A stretch of DNA of 51,176 bases from NCBI GenBank assembly GCA_003604975.1, contig QZIR01000032.1:1-51176 (forward strand), read 5' to 3'. Under the pieces are notes generated by a model, which saw only the letters and a program-made list of their open reading frames with translations, made no database searches and was not told the origin of the DNA. Position 1 is the first letter of the stretch, and every line of letters starts with the position of its first letter. The stretch comes from Desulforudis sp. (GTDB lineage Bacteria > Bacillota > Desulfotomaculia > Desulfotomaculales > Desulforudaceae). Shown here piece by piece: positions 30,801-39,452 of the stretch. The translations under genes and the position numbers were made by a program.

Positions 30801-32918
30801 TTAATCCCTTCCCCTTAGGACCACAAAGTAGTCGTTCAGCACCGTGCCTTCGGTGCGCACCACGCCCGCCGCGTAAGGCGGCGCCCTGAACGTCGGGTTC
30901 AGTGTCGAGGCCGTGCCCGACCAGTCCATCTGCACGACCGTCCCCGTGGGGCAGTCCTCCAGGCTGGCCGAGGTCCAAAAGTCCACGGTGAACCGGTTCA
31001 CTTTGCTGCCCCAGGGATTGAGGTTTGATATGTCACCCGTGCTGGCCTGAAAGGTCCGGTAGGGGAATCTCGGCGTCACCGCCGTCAGCGGCCCCACGCT
31101 GTCCACAATCAGGGTGACCTTCGCCCCGGCCTTCGCCTTTGGCAGATTAACTTCGGCCATGCCCGGCGGGATCACGATGTGGGTCGCGGGGTTAGCGGGA
31201 ACCGGCGACGTTTGACCCGGGGGCGGGCTGGCTATCTCGGCGATTCTAGGGCGCTCGAAGGCCGTCACGCAGAAGTCGGCGTAGTTCGACCAGGCGGACT
31301 CCAAATCCGACGAGTCCCACACCTTCACCCGCACTTTGAATTCATACTCCCCGGCGCTCCATAAAGGGCCGGTCTGGTCCGGAGCCGCGCTGGTGGGCAC
31401 GGTGTACGAGGTGGACCCGGACAGCACCTTCCCGGTATCCAGCACGAGCGTCAAATTGGGTCTCACGATCTGCACCTGGTAGGCGGTCTGGTAGTCGCCG
31501 GAGTCCGGGTCGGAGAAGGTCCAGCTCAACGCGGGCGTCGTCGTCGGGTGGCAGGCCGGCCCGCCCGGGTTCACCGCCGGCGAGTGCGGCGGGCGGGCCA
31601 CGTCCAGGCGCACAGCCACGCCGCCCGGCACGAGGGCCCTGATCCTGGGCGTGTCCGCCGACGTCCTCGACAGCTCGGCCCGCCAGCGCACACTGGTACC
31701 GGCCGGCACGTCGGTCCAGAGCTGCGTATTGTTCACTCCGGGCGCCGCGCTGTCAGCCGTTCCAATGCTGGTCCAGGTTCCGCCGTTGTTGGGAGAGACC
31801 TCCAGGACGGTGCCGGAAGCCGTCCCGCGCACGCGCCAGCGCTTGACCCAGTTCGTCCCGTCCGCCGTCACGGACCAGGTGACTGTCGTTCCATTAGGCA
31901 GGCTGTGGGCCGCCCTGACCCGGACCTTTGACGCCGGACTTTCGGGATTGAAGCCGACCGACTCCACCGAGGCGCCGGACGCAAAGGAGCCCACCGAAGA
32001 CAGGCCCGGAACAGAGATCGTCACGGGCGCGTCAAACGACGACCCGTTCCAGCGGTAGTACCTGACCTGATCGCCGTCCGCCACCAGGCGGTCGTGGGAC
32101 CCGGGCCGTAGGGCCACGCTGGTCGGCGCCGAAAGGCCGCTGGTGATGGAGAGAAATGAGTTGTAGACCATGGCCGATCCGCTGAACGAGTAGTGTTTCA
32201 CCTGGTTCCCGTCGATCACCGCCACGTCGAAGCCGTCCCCCGCCGCGACGGCCTTGGGCGCCGTCAGGCCCGTTATCGCCAGCGCCGGCGCTTCAACCTT
32301 GGAAGAGCCCGTCGACAGGAAATAGCGCACGCGGTTCGGCTCCAGCACCACCATGTTGTTACTGTCCTGAAACAGCGCCAGGGCCACGGGGTTCGTGAAG
32401 GACACCGAGGGCTCCAGCGCCGAGTTGCGGCTCTGCCCGGTGTACACGTGAACCTGGCTTCCCACTATACCGGCGGTGTCCAGGTCTCTGACCCCCAGGG
32501 CGGCCACGCCGGCGAGGCCGGCCACCGCCAGGGCCGGGTTGTTCAACATCGCCGAGCCGGTGAAGGAATAGCGGCGCAGGCTGTCCCCCTCCGCCACCAC
32601 GACATCCGGGAAAGGAGCGGGGGCGGCGACCGCCGTCGGGTTGGATACGGGACCGACTCTAAGGATGGTGTTCTCAACCCACTGCGTTCCGGTGTAGCTA
32701 AAGTGTTTGACTTCGGTGGGAGTGAGCACGGCAAAGTCAGGGCTATCGTCAGGCCAGAAGGCTACCGTATTGGGCGCGGACCTGGGCAGCCGTATTTCTC
32801 TGTTAGTGGTATCAACCACAGCTGAGGTGGCTGCGGCATTGATAGTCGTGGGTGTGTCTGATGTCCCAATGGTGTAGTCCCATGACGAGGCCGCGGCCGG
32901 AACCTGGACTAGTAGCAA
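30801..32918 (-). CDS. Secreted beta-propeller-like protein with fibronectin-like domains
   Basis: A protein of ~705 residues or more. The true N-terminus is probably upstream, since in-frame codons before 32918 encode a hydrophobic signal (RFIVLLILLLLVQVPAAASS), but only CTG/ATT/TTG starts are available. Residues ~60-290 hold about five repeats of the type V-x-x-Y-S-F-(S/T)-G-S-x-M, each ~45 long, suggesting a beta-propeller. The rest is beta-sandwich: ~300-430, an Fn3-like PHSPAVNPGGPACHPTTTPA... region at ~445-560, and a tail. No catalytic motif. Likely an adhesin or pilus-associated surface protein. Confidence 0.7.
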   Translation of the reverse strand: MLLVQVPAAASSWDYTIGTSDTPTTINAAATSAVVDTTNREIRLPRSAPNTVAFWPDDSPDFAVLTPTEVKHFSYTGTQWVENTILRVGPVSNPTAVAAPAPFPDVVVAEGDSLRRYSFTGSAMLNNPALAVAGLAGVAALGVRDLDTAGIVGSQVHVYTGQSRNSALEPSVSFTNPVALALFQDSNNMVVLEPNRVRYFLSTGSSKVEAPALAITGLTAPKAVAAGDGFDVAVIDGNQVKHYSFSGSAMVYNSFLSITSGLSAPTSVALRPGSHDRLVADGDQVRYYRWNGSSFDAPVTISVPGLSSVGSFASGASVESVGFNPESPASKVRVRAAHSLPNGTTVTWSVTADGTNWVKRWRVRGTASGTVLEVSPNNGGTWTSIGTADSAAPGVNNTQLWTDVPAGTSVRWRAELSRTSADTPRIRALVPGGVAVRLDVARPPHSPAVNPGGPACHPTTTPALSWTFSDPDSGDYQTAYQVQIVRPNLTLVLDTGKVLSGSTSYTVPTSAAPDQTGPLWSAGEYEFKVRVKVWDSSDLESAWSNYADFCVTAFERPRIAEIASPPPGQTSPVPANPATHIVIPPGMAEVNLPKAKAGAKVTLIVDSVGPLTAVTPRFPYRTFQASTGDISNLNPWGSKVNRFTVDFWTSASLEDCPTGTVVQMDWSGTASTLNPTFRAPPYAAGVVRTEGTVLNDYFVVLRGRD

Positions 32919-32981
32919 TAGAATAAGCAGTACAATAAATCTAATCGTGATCAGCAGACATCACCTCTTTTTCCTGATGAA

Positions 32982-33698
32982 TCAGGCCGGGTAGACAAGT
33001 ACCAATTTCCAGCCCTCTCCGGTGCGGTATGCAAACGCCTGTACCGCGGCATCCCGGTCGTCCGCCTTGTAGGAGTACCTGGCCACGGCCCGCTTGCCGC
33101 CCGACCACAGAACCTCAACATCTACTTTCTCGAACGCATTTATCACACTGCCGTGGCCCAGTACCGGCGCCGCCTGTTCGTGTGCCCTCCGCGCCGGGCC
33201 GGCCAGGAAGCGGCCCGCCCCGGCATAATCCCCCCGGGCCAGGGCCGCCAGGTACGATTCCATCACTTCCCGCAGGTCCGCGGACTTACGAAAACCCCAA
33301 CCGAAAACGGGCAAACCCGCATCCACCATGTGTGTCACAACCCAACCCCGCTCGGCGCGAACAAGATCAATGTCGTACCAGCCCACGTCATGGGTGCCGT
33401 CGGCCAGCACCACTTCGAGGGCCGCCTGAACTCTTGCCCACTTGTCGCTTCGTGCCACCACAGATACGTTCAGGTCGACCACTTCGGCCTTTGGGAGAGA
33501 AGGCTGGCGCGCCAGGTCCCACGCCACGCGCCCCGAAGCAAGCTCCCTTGCCTTGGGCAAATCCCCCGCGCAGAGAGCCGTCAGGAACCGCTCCGCCGCG
33601 TGCACGGATGGATGGGGCGTAAGCCCAATCCAGGCCGCGACGCCCACGGCGGTTAACAGGAACGCTCCCGGCAAAACCCACAACCACAACCGCTTCAC
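32982..33698 (-). CDS. Membrane-anchored NTF2-like protein
   Basis: A 238-residue protein. The N-terminal membrane anchor (MKRLWLWVLPGAFLLTAVGV) is followed by two similar ~95-residue units, each starting with an alpha-helical AERFLTALCAGDLPKARELA / MESYLAALARGDYAGAGRFL and ending in beta strands. This is typical of NTF2-like folds such as TcpC-type conjugation proteins or DUF4878. It faces the outside. It overlaps the gene upstream by four bases. Function unknown; it could be a structural part of the secretion or pilus machinery. Confidence 0.62.
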   Translation of the reverse strand: MKRLWLWVLPGAFLLTAVGVAAWIGLTPHPSVHAAERFLTALCAGDLPKARELASGRVAWDLARQPSLPKAEVVDLNVSVVARSDKWARVQAALEVVLADGTHDVGWYDIDLVRAERGWVVTHMVDAGLPVFGWGFRKSADLREVMESYLAALARGDYAGAGRFLAGPARRAHEQAAPVLGHGSVINAFEKVDVEVLWSGGKRAVARYSYKADDRDAAVQAFAYRTGEGWKLVLVYPA

Positions 33699-34462
33699 GG
33701 CTGCCGCTCCCGAACAACCGCGGACAGTTCGTTCAGCAGAGACTGGGCCTTGCCGAATTTGCCGACAAGCTCGTCGGCGGCAGTCGCGCAGTCTCTCATG
33801 GTCTCCTCCGCGGCCTGCAATTTCACCAATACATCGCGCCAGGAGCGTTCGCCTTTTTCGATTTCCTCCACCAGCATCTGGGCCATCCGAAGCGATTCCC
33901 TGACCTGCTCGAGGTTTCGGCCGACTGCCGGAGAAGCCGGGTCAACCCGGGCGTGGTCTTCTTCCAGGTCTCCTTGCGGGTTGCCCGCTCGCTCGTCAAC
34001 AGCCTTTTGACCATCCGGATCAAGGCCCTCCTGGACGCCCAGCGCTTCTTCCGGGTTGCCATCGGCATGTTCCCCGGCCCCGGACGCTTCTCCCGCGTCT
34101 CCTCGTTCTTTGTCGGCGTCAACCCACGAAGGCTCGTCGGCAAGCACGCCTTCCGCTTTCTCACCGGCCGCCGGCTCCGCAATTGGTTCGTCCCCCGTGG
34201 ATTGCTCTTCAACTTTAGGCTTTCCCCAATGCTCAGTTCTGAAGGCCCTGGTCATTTCCTCCGCGCTGCGCATGCTTGCGCCCTCCTTTTGGTTTGTTTT
34301 TTTGGATACCCATCCGACGAGCCCGGCCGCCACGGCCCCAACGGCCGCGGACGCGCCGTGAGCCGCCTGCAGAGTTTGCTGCATCGAATCGGGCGCCTGC
34401 TGAGTAAGGGCGCAAAACACGCCCGTCCCGACAACTCCGCCCACAAATGGCAGGTAAAGCAT
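33695..34462 (-). CDS. Hypothetical protein with acidic linker and C-terminal coiled coil
   Basis: A 255-residue protein. The first ~50 residues include two short hydrophobic stretches (LPFVGGVVGTGVFCALT; ASAAVGAVAAGLVGWVS), suggesting membrane insertion. Residues ~85-185 are acidic and Gly/Glu/Ala-rich, probably disordered. The C-terminal ~70 residues (LEQVRESLRMAQMLVEEIEK...) are coiled coil. No family recognised. It lies in the pilus operon between TadE-like genes and surface proteins, so a cytoplasmic or envelope accessory role is possible. Confidence 0.6.
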   Translation of the reverse strand: MLYLPFVGGVVGTGVFCALTQQAPDSMQQTLQAAHGASAAVGAVAAGLVGWVSKKTNQKEGASMRSAEEMTRAFRTEHWGKPKVEEQSTGDEPIAEPAAGEKAEGVLADEPSWVDADKERGDAGEASGAGEHADGNPEEALGVQEGLDPDGQKAVDERAGNPQGDLEEDHARVDPASPAVGRNLEQVRESLRMAQMLVEEIEKGERSWRDVLVKLQAAEETMRDCATAADELVGKFGKAQSLLNELSAVVRERQP

Positions 34463-34480
34463 TTGCCTATCCGAGCCTCC

Positions 34481-35149
34481 TCAACGGTAAACGATTTCAG
34501 ATGCCATCCAGCGGGTGGCCTGCAGGTTCCCGCTCCCGATCACCTTTCTCAAGTCGGCCCTGATCCAGGCCACGCAGCCGGGACCCCTTAATGTCACCCT
34601 GGCCACCGCCGCCCCGGAGGGCACCTGGTCAATGTCCCCGTAACCCCGGATCGAAAAGATGCAGGGAAACCCGAGGTCCATCATGCCGTGCTGCTGCAGC
34701 GTCTCGCCGTCAAAACGGTACGCTCTGCTTCCGGGCGCTCCGCCGGAGGCGTAGACATTGTCGCCGTTGTAGACCACCAGGATGTACTGCGGCCTGCTTC
34801 TAAGGGGAGAGTTTTCGCTGGGCGCCATGGTGTTCCGGTCCAGGCGGAGGGTGTCCGCGAGAACCCCCCGAAACGCCGCGTGCGCGTTATCGGCGTGCAC
34901 TCTGGCGTCCCCCGCGGCCTGGGAACCCGGCGCCACCTGGTAGTTCGCGGCCTTGACGGCGGCCTCCAGGCTGTCTTTAAGATCATAGTCCGCATTGGTC
35001 ACGGCCTGCGTCACGCCCGTAACCATGAGCCACACCATCACCAAGACGGGAATCACGAACAGCGCGAACACCGTTGCCCAACCGCCTTGATCAAGGGTTA
35101 ACCCTTTCGCTGATAACCACGGTTTCCACCGCAATGCGCCACGAGTCAC
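34481..35149 (-). CDS. TadE/TadG-like pilus minor protein
   Basis: A 222-residue protein. Near the N-terminus, DQGGWATVFALFVIPVLVMVWLM is the single hydrophobic helix of TadE/TadG-like pseudopilins, here without the usual conserved Glu at position 5. The remaining ~170 residues are extracytoplasmic beta structure with only two cysteines. The real start may be internal (e.g. at LTLDQGG). It overlaps the upstream tadE-like gene. Probable minor pilin or pilus-assembly anchor. Confidence 0.66.
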   Translation of the reverse strand: MTRGALRWKPWLSAKGLTLDQGGWATVFALFVIPVLVMVWLMVTGVTQAVTNADYDLKDSLEAAVKAANYQVAPGSQAAGDARVHADNAHAAFRGVLADTLRLDRNTMAPSENSPLRSRPQYILVVYNGDNVYASGGAPGSRAYRFDGETLQQHGMMDLGFPCIFSIRGYGDIDQVPSGAAVARVTLRGPGCVAWIRADLRKVIGSGNLQATRWMASEIVYR

Positions 35150-35522
35150 CGGCGGCTTTCCCCCCTATCAAACCACCCACTCTGAACGGGCGGTAGTCTG
35201 TTTTGCAGACGATCCGGATCGGGATCATGCTGGCGGACGGGTCGTTGGTTCTCAAGATGCGGGACTGCCCGGCCGACTCGCGCCGCGTGTCGAAGGTCTC
35301 GACCGCCAGCCCCACCTGGGCGAACTTGTCCCGGATGGCCGTTTCGTCCGCCGTGGACAGGCGCCCCTCGTAGCGCACCCTGTCCGCCGTCTGCTTCAGA
35401 AGGTGCTTGGCAGTTTGGTGTTGCGTCATGGTGAGCGCCGCGTCCGTGCCCGCAAACGCCAGGAACGCGATGATCAGAAAGACCATCATGAACTCCACCA
35501 GGGCGCTTCCCCGTTCTCCTAG
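35091..35522 (-). CDS. TadE-like minor pilin
   Basis: A protein of ~143 residues with the TadE signature ERGSALVEFMMVFLIIAFLA: a Gly/Ser boundary, Glu at +5 and one membrane helix, then a beta-rich domain. The start is uncertain. AGGAGG overlaps the end of the pilin gene upstream, but no ATG/GTG/TTG sits at the right distance before the ERGS motif, and the in-frame frame continues upstream through that gene. It belongs to the second half of the Tad locus. Confidence 0.72.
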   Translation of the reverse strand, partial: LGERGSALVEFMMVFLIIAFLAFAGTDAALTMTQHQTAKHLLKQTADRVRYEGRLSTADETAIRDKFAQVGLAVETFDTRRESAGQSRILRTNDPSASMIPIRIVCKTDYRPFRVGGLIGGKAAGDSWRIAVETVVISERVNP

Positions 35523-35695
35523 CCTCCTGTACCCTGAACGCGGGTTACGTTGTCCACCATGTTGTTGTGGGCGTTCCGCAGGACCGGAACCAGCGTCTCC
35601 CGGACCGCGAAGGCCACAACGGCCATGAGCGCAAGGCCGATCAGGTACTCGACGACGCTCCCGCCTCTCTGGTCCCGCATTAACCTGAGCCACAC
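35519..35695 (-). CDS. flp: Flp-type pilin (copy 3)
   Basis: A 58-residue protein (GTG start, MWLRLMRDQRGGSVVEYLIG) with a class-III pilin signal: basic leader, Gly-Gly-Ser, Glu in VVEYLIG, and one hydrophobic helix LALMAVVAFAV. It differs from the duplicated pilins at 37.3-37.7 kb and could be a minor Flp subunit. SD AAAGGGGGG six bases upstream. Its stop overlaps the SD of the TadE-like gene. Processing by the A24-type peptidase at 41.5 kb is expected. Confidence 0.75.
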   Translation of the reverse strand: MWLRLMRDQRGGSVVEYLIGLALMAVVAFAVRETLVPVLRNAHNNMVDNVTRVQGTGG

Positions 35696-35738
35696 GCATC
35701 ATCCCCCCTTTCAAGTCATTATCAACCACTATCAGCAC

Positions 35739-36902
35739 CTACCAAACCAGCACGTAAGCCAAGCCGCGCGGACGATGCAGAAGCTTCGCCTTCGAGTACG
35801 ACACCTCAAAGTTGCTGTCACTCGCCGTCCGCAGAGTTACGGCCCGCGCCTTCAGGCTTCTCACACAACCGAACACGACCTTTCCCGCACGCACGGCCCG
35901 CACTATGTCCCAGTGCCGCAAACCGCTCCTTTCCTCGCAGGTCTTCGTGGGGTTGCCCTCCCACTTCCGCCTGCGGAGCGGGTAGATCAAGTGCTCTGGC
36001 CCGAAAAACTTCAGCGGCTTGCTGGGAGGGAACAGGGATGCCGCGTTGCTCACGTGCGACTTGGGAAGATTCAGCGACTCCCGCCACTCCTTCGTCTGCC
36101 AGCCCTTACACGTCCGCACTTCACCAAACCGGGACAGCAGGGCCAGCAGGTACATCTTGCCCTGCGCCGCGTGGGTCACCCAAGCGAAGGTCTTACCCTT
36201 CCTGTCCAGGTGGGCGTCACCCGCGTGGAGCTTCCGGTGACACTCCTCACACAGCGCAACCTGGTTCACCGGTGTATCAGAGCCGCCCTTCGACCGCGGA
36301 ACCAGGTGGTGCCGCTGCAGTTTCTTCGCGGAGCCGCACAAGACGCAAGCACCGTCCCGATTCAGCACTTTCTCCCGGGTGCTTTCACCTGGCAGGGATG
36401 GGTTCTTCACCCCTGCCGAAACAATCTCTACGTCCACGCCGGAAATGGGCGCTACCTTCGCCAGGTCAGATAGGACGCGGCATATGGCTTCCTTTTTCTG
36501 CCGGATGCTCGGGAAGGGGGTCGCTTGCTTCCTGTTCCGGTTCCGGCACGACCGGTGGCGCACGATACGGTAGCGGCGGTTCCGGCGGTACCCCCGCCGG
36601 AGAGTAAGAAGGCGTACCACGTCCCCGCGCTGAACCAAAACGCTGCGGAAGACCACTTCGCCCGTGTGTTCGTTGACCAGCGCAATTCCGACTTTCTTCG
36701 ATCCGTCATCCACCTTAGCTCGCAGAGAGCCGACGGGATTCGGAACCGCATACTTGAGCCTTATCGCGAACGGCATCCCGCGCTCCACCACGGCATTTCC
36801 GGACTTGAGAAGCTTTCGCGCCCGCGCCGGGTGGCAGGGCAAGAGCGGCTTTCCTTCCGCGTCCACGACAAAAATCTTCGGATAATTGAAAAAGACGGCC
36901 AT
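35739..36902 (-). CDS. iscB: IscB-type nuclease (copy 2), RuvC-III aspartate replaced
   Basis: A 387-residue IscB: PLLP variant of the PLMP segment (19-22), RuvC-I KVDDGSKKVGIALV (Asp65), Arg-rich bridge (~103-124), RuvC-II Glu159, HNH CVLCG...QRHHLVPRSKGG...CEECHRKLH (His198/199, Asn213, His222). The RuvC-III block reads KSHVSNAASL where the other two copies have KSHINDA and KSHANDA. The catalytic Asp is therefore Asn286, which predicts loss of RuvC cleavage and a nickase through HNH. ATG start in GGAGGCTGGCCTTAGATG. It is inserted within the Tad operon between two flp genes. Short C-terminal domain. Confidence 0.88.
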   Translation of the reverse strand: MAVFFNYPKIFVVDAEGKPLLPCHPARARKLLKSGNAVVERGMPFAIRLKYAVPNPVGSLRAKVDDGSKKVGIALVNEHTGEVVFRSVLVQRGDVVRLLTLRRGYRRNRRYRIVRHRSCRNRNRKQATPFPSIRQKKEAICRVLSDLAKVAPISGVDVEIVSAGVKNPSLPGESTREKVLNRDGACVLCGSAKKLQRHHLVPRSKGGSDTPVNQVALCEECHRKLHAGDAHLDRKGKTFAWVTHAAQGKMYLLALLSRFGEVRTCKGWQTKEWRESLNLPKSHVSNAASLFPPSKPLKFFGPEHLIYPLRRRKWEGNPTKTCEERSGLRHWDIVRAVRAGKVVFGCVRSLKARAVTLRTASDSNFEVSYSKAKLLHRPRGLAYVLVW

Positions 36903-36924
36903 CTAAGGCCAGCCTCCTCTCAGG

Positions 36925-37170
36925 TTTCTCTGCTCCTTGACAATGTGCCGGGGCCTCTGACGACCCGCAAGGTGTTCACCAACTGTCTCGAAGAGACCAG
37001 GTTCCGTCCCCGCGGGCCGGCAGCGTCCGGGGCTGGAGCAAGACCCCGGAGTGCCCGCCTTCCGGCAACCCCGGCACGTAGGGGGACTCCTCACCTTCCC
37101 CGTCGCCGGGGATTCGGCTTACGCTTTCACGCCCCCTCAGTCTCAGAGCCACAGTAAAACTGTCAGGTTA
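36925..37170 (-). ncRNA. HEARO/omega RNA of iscB copy 2
   Basis: The minus strand shows the layout shared by all copies: several GC-rich hairpins (e.g. CCCCGGCGACGGGG), a long-range stem 37077-37069 (GTGCCGGGG) with 36953-36945 (CCCCGGCAC), then ACAUUG before the gene. The loop sequences differ widely from copies 1 and 3, so structure rather than sequence is conserved. The 5' end, hence the guide, is uncertain; it lies close to 37160-37180. Confidence 0.68.
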
Positions 37171-37221
37171 ACGCAAAATGTTAGAACCTAATGGCTTTAC
37201 CGAAGCTCCTTTTACTTTGAT

Positions 37222-37258
37222 TGAAAAACAATCAGGCCGGGTTTCCCCGGCCTGATTG
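37222..37258 (-). terminator. Terminator after the flp pair
   Basis: Minus strand CAATCAGGCCGGG-GAAA-CCCGGCCTGATTG followed by TTTTTC, a very strong intrinsic terminator. It can lower expression of downstream pilus genes relative to the pilins. A degenerate copy of its right arm at 37508-37530 shows that it was included in the pilin duplication. Confidence 0.9.
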
Positions 37259-37267
37259 CCGCATTTT

Positions 37268-37456
37268 CTACGTAAACGTGGGGTTCAGCCTGGTCTGTAC
37301 GCCGGTGCCAATCGAGTTGGCGCCGGTCCTGACGCCGCCTCCGAAGGTGGTAGTGGCCACCCACGCCACGCTGGCGATGACTGTGATGTAGAGCAGCGAC
37401 TCCACGATCGACGCGCCGCGCTCGTCCCTGAGAATGGCCTTGAACATCTGCTTCAT
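37268..37456 (-). CDS. flp: Flp-type pilin (copy 2)
   Basis: A 62-residue protein MKQMFKAILRDERGASIVES..., with class-III pilin leader (RDERGA), Glu at +5 of the mature protein and hydrophobic helix LLYITVIASVAWVATT. A GTG four codons earlier is possible. It differs from copy 1 at only a few positions (F/L, I/L, F/W) and lies within the same ~271-bp tandem duplication. Likely the major pilin subunit of the Tad pilus, exported and cleaved after Gly. Confidence 0.85.
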   Translation of the reverse strand: MKQMFKAILRDERGASIVESLLYITVIASVAWVATTTFGGGVRTGANSIGTGVQTRLNPTFT

Positions 37457-37538
37457 CGGGTGCTTCACATCCTTTCATAAAAAATCAGCGGGACACTGAA
37501 GAACTGACCGGGTTTCCCCGGCCTGATTGCCGTCCTTC

Positions 37539-37727
37539 CTACGTCCACGTGGGGTTCAACCTGGTCTGTACACCGGTGCCGAGCGAGTTGGCGCCGGTTC
37601 TCACGCCGCCTCCGAGGGTGGTAGTGGCCACCCACGCCACGCTGGCGATGACCGTGATGTAGAGCAGCGACTCCACGATCGACGCGCCGCGCTCGTCCCT
37701 GAGAATGGCCTTGAATATTTGCTTCAT
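37539..37727 (-). CDS. flp: Flp-type pilin (copy 1)
   Basis: A 62-residue protein MKQIFKAILRDERGASIVES..., nearly identical to copy 2 downstream. SD AAAGGAGG is better than that of copy 2 (AAAGGA), so this copy is probably the more highly translated. It follows tadC and lacks an intact terminator of its own. Single hydrophobic helix; assembled into the thin Flp fibre. Confidence 0.87.
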   Translation of the reverse strand: MKQIFKAILRDERGASIVESLLYITVIASVAWVATTTLGGGVRTGANSLGTGVQTRLNPTWT

Positions 37728-37810
37728 CGGATGTTTCACCTCCTTTCATGAAAGTCTGTGGGGCACTGAAGAACTGGACCGGGTTTTCGCCGCCGCTTTG
37801 CGGGAACCGC

Positions 37811-38539
37811 CTAAAACACTGTGAGCATTTGGCTCAGGCGGCTGAGCACAACCATCATCAGCGGCCCGAGCACCAGTCCGACGACCCCAAGCACCGGCAG
37901 CATCCGGAAGACCGCGAAGGCCAACGGGCGGCTGGCGGCTTGACTTCGCACCAAGGCCCGGCGCAGGCTCTGCAGTTGCTTCGATCCTTCCTCCATTGCC
38001 CCGCCGAGCCTGCCCGACCCCATCTCCTGCACCTGCATCAAAAGTGAGACCAAGGTGTCCGCCTCGGGCAGGTTGATGGCCTGCCGCAGCGTTTCCAGCG
38101 CCTGTATTGGGCTTCGATCCCAAATCTCCAAACAGCGGGCGACGTGCGGCGCGAGCGCGGGCGTCATCGGCATGGCCCCGCGCAATGAGGCGGGGAGCGT
38201 GTATCCCGCGCGCAGTCCCAGCTCCACCAGGAGATACAGCACCGCCGTCTCCCGCAAGCGCCGCATCTTCCGGCCGTGGGCGCTGGCCAGAATGAACACG
38301 TGGCCCACTATCCCCCCGGCAACGGCTCCAAAAACGATGGTATTAAACCCGTATTGTCCTTGAGTGAGCAGGGTCGCCGCCACCACCCCGCCGGCGACCC
38401 AGGGAGCATACCTGCTGTCGCTTGCGGGGCGTATTTTCAGCGGCGGCGCTTTGATTCGGGGCGCCTTCGGCCGCTTGTGCGCCAGCAAGAGCCACGTCAG
38501 GGCGAAGACCACCCCCGCGATGCCTACGGACATCAGCAT
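37811..38539 (-). CDS. tadC: Pilus inner-membrane protein TadC
   Basis: A 242-residue GspF/TadC-type platform protein with a membrane helix at the N-terminus (VGIAGVVFALTWLLLA), a pair near 45-85, a cytoplasmic helical domain (RETAVLYLLVELGLRAGYTL...LETLRQAINLPEADTL) and C-terminal helices (FAVFRMLPVLGVVGLVLGPLMMVVL). The ATG is set by GGAGG eight bases upstream. With TadB it forms the membrane platform driven by TadA. Confidence 0.88.
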   Translation of the reverse strand: MLMSVGIAGVVFALTWLLLAHKRPKAPRIKAPPLKIRPASDSRYAPWVAGGVVAATLLTQGQYGFNTIVFGAVAGGIVGHVFILASAHGRKMRRLRETAVLYLLVELGLRAGYTLPASLRGAMPMTPALAPHVARCLEIWDRSPIQALETLRQAINLPEADTLVSLLMQVQEMGSGRLGGAMEEGSKQLQSLRRALVRSQAASRPLAFAVFRMLPVLGVVGLVLGPLMMVVLSRLSQMLTVF

Positions 38540-38543
38540 TTTA

Positions 38544-39452
38544 TTACCTCCCCGCCCCGGCGCCGAGCCGGTCGAACAGAACTCCGACCAAGGGGGCCGA
38601 CAGGCACATGCAGGCCACAAGGCGGCCCGTGGGATGGTGAACCAGATAAGAGTAGGTCTCGGGAACAATCTTCAGCATCAAAAGCAGCACGGGAATCATG
38701 AAGGCGACCGCAACGACCGACATCAGCCTTTCTCCCGAAAGACTGGCCTTCTCGCTGTTGATGTCGTCGAGCTGTGATGTTATGTGCTCGGCCAACCACC
38801 AGAGGATGTGGCGCATGCTGGAGTCGTCGGCCAGCACGCGCAGACCTTGAACGAATATTCGACCATACTCGAAGTCCAGGTCCTTGTACATCTGGCCGAA
38901 GACGTGATCGTAGGACTTGCCCGCGAGAAAACCGTTGGCCGCCTTTTCAAACACGCCCTTGAGGGGCTGGTCAAGTTTGTCGGTGACGTGGATTATGGCC
39001 CGGTTCACCTGGGGCGTCCCGGCGTGTTCAGCGGCCACGAGCCTAACGGCCGGCCCGAGCTGGGCCAAAAGTTTGTTCCGGAGGGCCTGGATCCGGTTTC
39101 GCAAAAAGTGCTCCGGCACCACCACGGCGGTGAGCGCGAGGATTCCGAACGCCACCGGGTTTCTGAGCAGCACGATCCCTACGAGAAAGGCTACGGCCAT
39201 CAGGGCCGCGACCAGGGCGAAGTAGTGAATGAACTTAAACCGGACCCGGCTCCGGCCGAGGCCCTCCTCCACGTGCGCGGCCCACCGCTCGAACCACGGG
39301 GGCAGGCCGGCGACGCGCCTTATGGCCGCCTTTCTGCGCACGTCCTGCACCTTTCCCCTGCGACCGGAGACGAACTGGTGGACCAAGGTGACCGCCGCGA
39401 ACACGAACAGCGCGGCTCCCGCAGCGATTCCGTACTCTACGATTGCCCCCAC
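38544..39452 (-). CDS. tadB: Pilus inner-membrane protein TadB
   Basis: A 302-residue platform protein from GTG (MGAIVEYGIAAGAALFVFAA), whose start overlaps the tadA stop. Helices at the N-terminus, ~65-110 and the C-terminus flank the T2SF domain (LLAQLGPAVRLVAAEHAGTP...VFEKAANGFLAGKSYDHVF). Paralogous with TadC four bases downstream. Confidence 0.88.
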   Translation of the reverse strand: MGAIVEYGIAAGAALFVFAAVTLVHQFVSGRRGKVQDVRRKAAIRRVAGLPPWFERWAAHVEEGLGRSRVRFKFIHYFALVAALMAVAFLVGIVLLRNPVAFGILALTAVVVPEHFLRNRIQALRNKLLAQLGPAVRLVAAEHAGTPQVNRAIIHVTDKLDQPLKGVFEKAANGFLAGKSYDHVFGQMYKDLDFEYGRIFVQGLRVLADDSSMRHILWWLAEHITSQLDDINSEKASLSGERLMSVVAVAFMIPVLLLMLKIVPETYSYLVHHPTGRLVACMCLSAPLVGVLFDRLGAGAGR

